Below are positions 30,798-32,052 of a stretch of 32,052 bases of DNA, in pieces (within the stretch, counting starts at the first letter, position 1; the number at the start of each line of letters is the position of its first letter). The DNA comes from Phycisphaerales bacterium (GTDB lineage: Bacteria > Planctomycetota > Phycisphaerae > Tepidisphaerales > Tepidisphaeraceae): NCBI GenBank assembly GCA_020853095.1, contig JADYZN010000069.1, positions 1-32,052 on the forward strand. The letters run 5' to 3'. The notes beneath the pieces are model-generated. The model ran no database searches and was not told the DNA's origin. It saw nothing but the letters and a program-made list of their open reading frames with translations. Made by a program: the position numbers and the translations under genes.

Positions 30798-31937
30798 ATG
30801 CACATTGAAACGATTGTCATTCATGCCGGCCAGAAGCCCGACCCCGCCTATGGGGCGGTGATGCAGCCGATTTACCAGACCTCGACGTTCGCCTTCAAAG
30901 GGGTGAACAAGCCGGGTGAATTTGATTATTCACGCAGCGGCAATCCCACCCGCAAGGCCCTGGAGGAATGTCTGGCCGCGCTGGAAGGGGCCAAACGGGG
31001 CTTCGCCTTTGGAACCGGACAGGCCGCCGAGATGACGATGCTGGCCTGTTTCAATTCCGGCGACCACCTGATCGTCCACGATGACCTGTATGGCGGAACC
31101 TATCGCCTGCTGACGCAGGTGGTGGCGAAGAACGGCGTGGAGGTCCAGTTCATCAACCTGCGAAACCTCGATGCGCTTCAGAAGGCCATCCGCCCCAACA
31201 CCCGCGGCATCTGGGCCGAATCGCCGACCAACCCGCTGATGAACGTGCTGGATTTGCGCGCGATCGGCAAAATCGGGCGCGAACGCAAGGTCTTAACCAT
31301 CTGCGACAACACCTTTTTATCCCCTTATTTCCAGCGTCCGCTGGACCTGGGGATCGACGTGGTGATGCACTCGACCACCAAGTACATCAACGGCCATTCG
31401 GACGTCGTGGGCGGCGCGCTGATCACCTCCAACGATCAGGCGGCCGAAAAAATCGCCTTTTTGCAAAACGCCATGGGAACCTGCGCCGCCCCGCACGATT
31501 GTTTTCTGGTCCTGCGCGGCATCAAGACGCTGGCGGTGCGGATGGAAGTCCACAACCGCAACGCCCTGGCGCTGGCCCACTGGCTGGAAAAACATCCCAA
31601 AATCGGCCAGGTGCTGCATCCGGGGCTGGAAAGCCACCCGCAACATCAACTGGCCAAATCGCAGGCCACCGGCTTTGGCGGGACGTTCTCGTTCCGCGTC
31701 AAGGGCGGACAGGATCAGGCGTTCAAACTCCTGTCAAACGTCAAACTGTTCACGCTGGCCGAATCACTGGGGGGCGTGGAATCCCTGATCGAACACCCCT
31801 GGACGATGACCCACGTCTCCATGCCCCAGGATGTCCGAAAATCGGTTGGAATCACCGAAGACCTGATCCGCGTCTCGGTCGGCATCGAACACATCGACGA
31901 CCTGATCGCCGACCTGGACCAGGCGATTGGGCGATGA
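30798..31937 (+). CDS. Cystathionine gamma-synthase/lyase-type PLP enzyme
   Basis: A 379-residue cytoplasmic pyridoxal-phosphate enzyme of the Cys/Met metabolism family (MetB, MetC, CTH, MetZ). Typical motifs are IHAGQKPDPAYGAVMQPIYQ (residues 8-27), YSRSGNPTR (44-52), the PLP ring-stacking DDLYGGTYRLL, ESPTNPLMNV and CDNTFLSPYFQRPL. The Schiff-base Lys195 lies in HSTTKYINGHSDVVGG, and LAESLGGVESLIEHP is near the end. Sequence cannot separate gamma-synthase from beta- or gamma-lyase. AGGAAAC precedes the ATG by 11 bases. The last four codons (stop at 31935-31937) overlap a tRNA-like 3' fragment on the opposite strand. Confidence 0.92.
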   Translation: MHIETIVIHAGQKPDPAYGAVMQPIYQTSTFAFKGVNKPGEFDYSRSGNPTRKALEECLAALEGAKRGFAFGTGQAAEMTMLACFNSGDHLIVHDDLYGGTYRLLTQVVAKNGVEVQFINLRNLDALQKAIRPNTRGIWAESPTNPLMNVLDLRAIGKIGRERKVLTICDNTFLSPYFQRPLDLGIDVVMHSTTKYINGHSDVVGGALITSNDQAAEKIAFLQNAMGTCAAPHDCFLVLRGIKTLAVRMEVHNRNALALAHWLEKHPKIGQVLHPGLESHPQHQLAKSQATGFGGTFSFRVKGGQDQAFKLLSNVKLFTLAESLGGVESLIEHPWTMTHVSMPQDVRKSVGITEDLIRVSVGIEHIDDLIADLDQAIGR

Positions 31938-31952
31938 GGGATTCGAACCCCC
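31928..31952 (-). tRNA. 3'-end fragment of a tRNA gene (partial, probable attachment-site remnant)
   Basis: On the minus strand there is a T-arm with a GGGGG stem, the TTCGAAT loop and CCCTC. It is followed by a seven-base acceptor strand ATCGCCC and discriminator A. The matching 5' acceptor GGGCGAT, a D-arm and an anticodon arm are not found in the next 100 bases, so this is not a complete tRNA. Such 3' fragments are left where integrases recombine at tRNA genes. It overlaps the last ten bases of the preceding CDS. Confidence 0.55.
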
Positions 31953-31999
31953 GGCCCATTCACCAAAATTCCAAGAAAATCATACCAGACATCGGACAA

Positions 32000-32020
32000 C
32001 AGGCGCAAAAACAGGCGCAA
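32000..32020 (+). repeat. Short tandem repeat next to the tRNA fragment
   Basis: CAGGCGCAA occurs at 32000-32008 and again at 32012-32020, separated by AAA (period 12). In the frame reading through the tRNA fragment it encodes QAQKQAQ before a stop at 32042-32044, as in spurious proteins that start inside tRNA-derived att sequences. Confidence 0.4.
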
Positions 32021-32052
32021 CTTTCGTCAACCTGGCCCCTCTGACCACGGCG

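Noticed and set aside
31499-32044. Protein-coding gene reading through the tRNA fragment
   Set aside because: It overlaps the PLP-enzyme gene out of frame and its end is the usual spurious translation of a tRNA T-arm (MRDSNPRP-like).
1-32052. CRISPR array, IS element or transposase
   Set aside because: No regularly spaced direct repeats, transposase motifs or IS-like terminal repeats were found.

Overview
The window reads as chromosome of a GC-rich Gram-negative bacterium, most likely a member of the Planctomycetota close to the class Phycisphaerae. This is inferred from a PEP-CTERM surface protein, lpxD, a PPi-type phosphofructokinase, a DUF151 nuclease, a sigma-54 promoter and several conserved proteins of unknown function. 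No ribosomal RNA gene or complete tRNA is visible, so the placement cannot be checked here.

Layout. 1-146: GC-rich palindromic repeat. 147-869 (-): tail-anchored coiled-coil protein, divergent from a BtuF/BtuC/BtuD-type ABC uptake operon (967-3652). 3728-5020: MoeB/ThiF E1-like enzyme with a rhodanese domain. 5148-8489: glycogen-debranching-like GH133 protein plus FGGY kinase. 8491-9078 (-): small membrane protein. 9141-14511: tightly packed glycosylation operon with a Maf/DUF115 protein, a nucleotidyltransferase/radical-SAM-like protein without its radical-SAM cysteines, a CMP-sugar synthetase and a NeuB-type synthase. 14713-16170: HDOD protein and a His-rich small protein. 16288-18881: HpsN-type HisD-fold dehydrogenase, SDR and XRE-cupin regulator. 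18991-19794 (-): UVR-motif protein. 19946-20134: a 62-residue metallothionein behind a palindrome-overlapped promoter. 20173-21603: eukaryote-like PurB. 21736-22494: PEP-CTERM protein with a strong terminator. 22670-25150: GH15 glucoamylase fused to a two-cluster ferredoxin domain. 25166-26233 (-): P-loop/deoxyribosyltransferase-like fusion. 26363-28311: DUF151 nuclease and a sigma-54-driven ammonium transporter. 28490-31937: PPi-type phosphofructokinase, LpxD and a cystathionine gamma-synthase/lyase. The last gene runs into a 3' tRNA fragment that looks like an integration site, at the right edge.

Themes. Storage-polysaccharide and sugar metabolism recurs (GH133-like, FGGY kinase, GH15-ferredoxin, PPi-PFK). 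Surface glycosylation is represented by the Maf/NeuA/NeuB cluster, LpxD and PEP-CTERM. The most unusual item is the GH15-ferredoxin fusion. Next come the cysteine-less radical-SAM-like protein and the debranching-enzyme homologue with altered catalytic motifs. Three genes without a Shine-Dalgarno sequence have promoter-like hexamers that would place transcription start at or within a few bases of the ATG, which suggests leaderless mRNAs.
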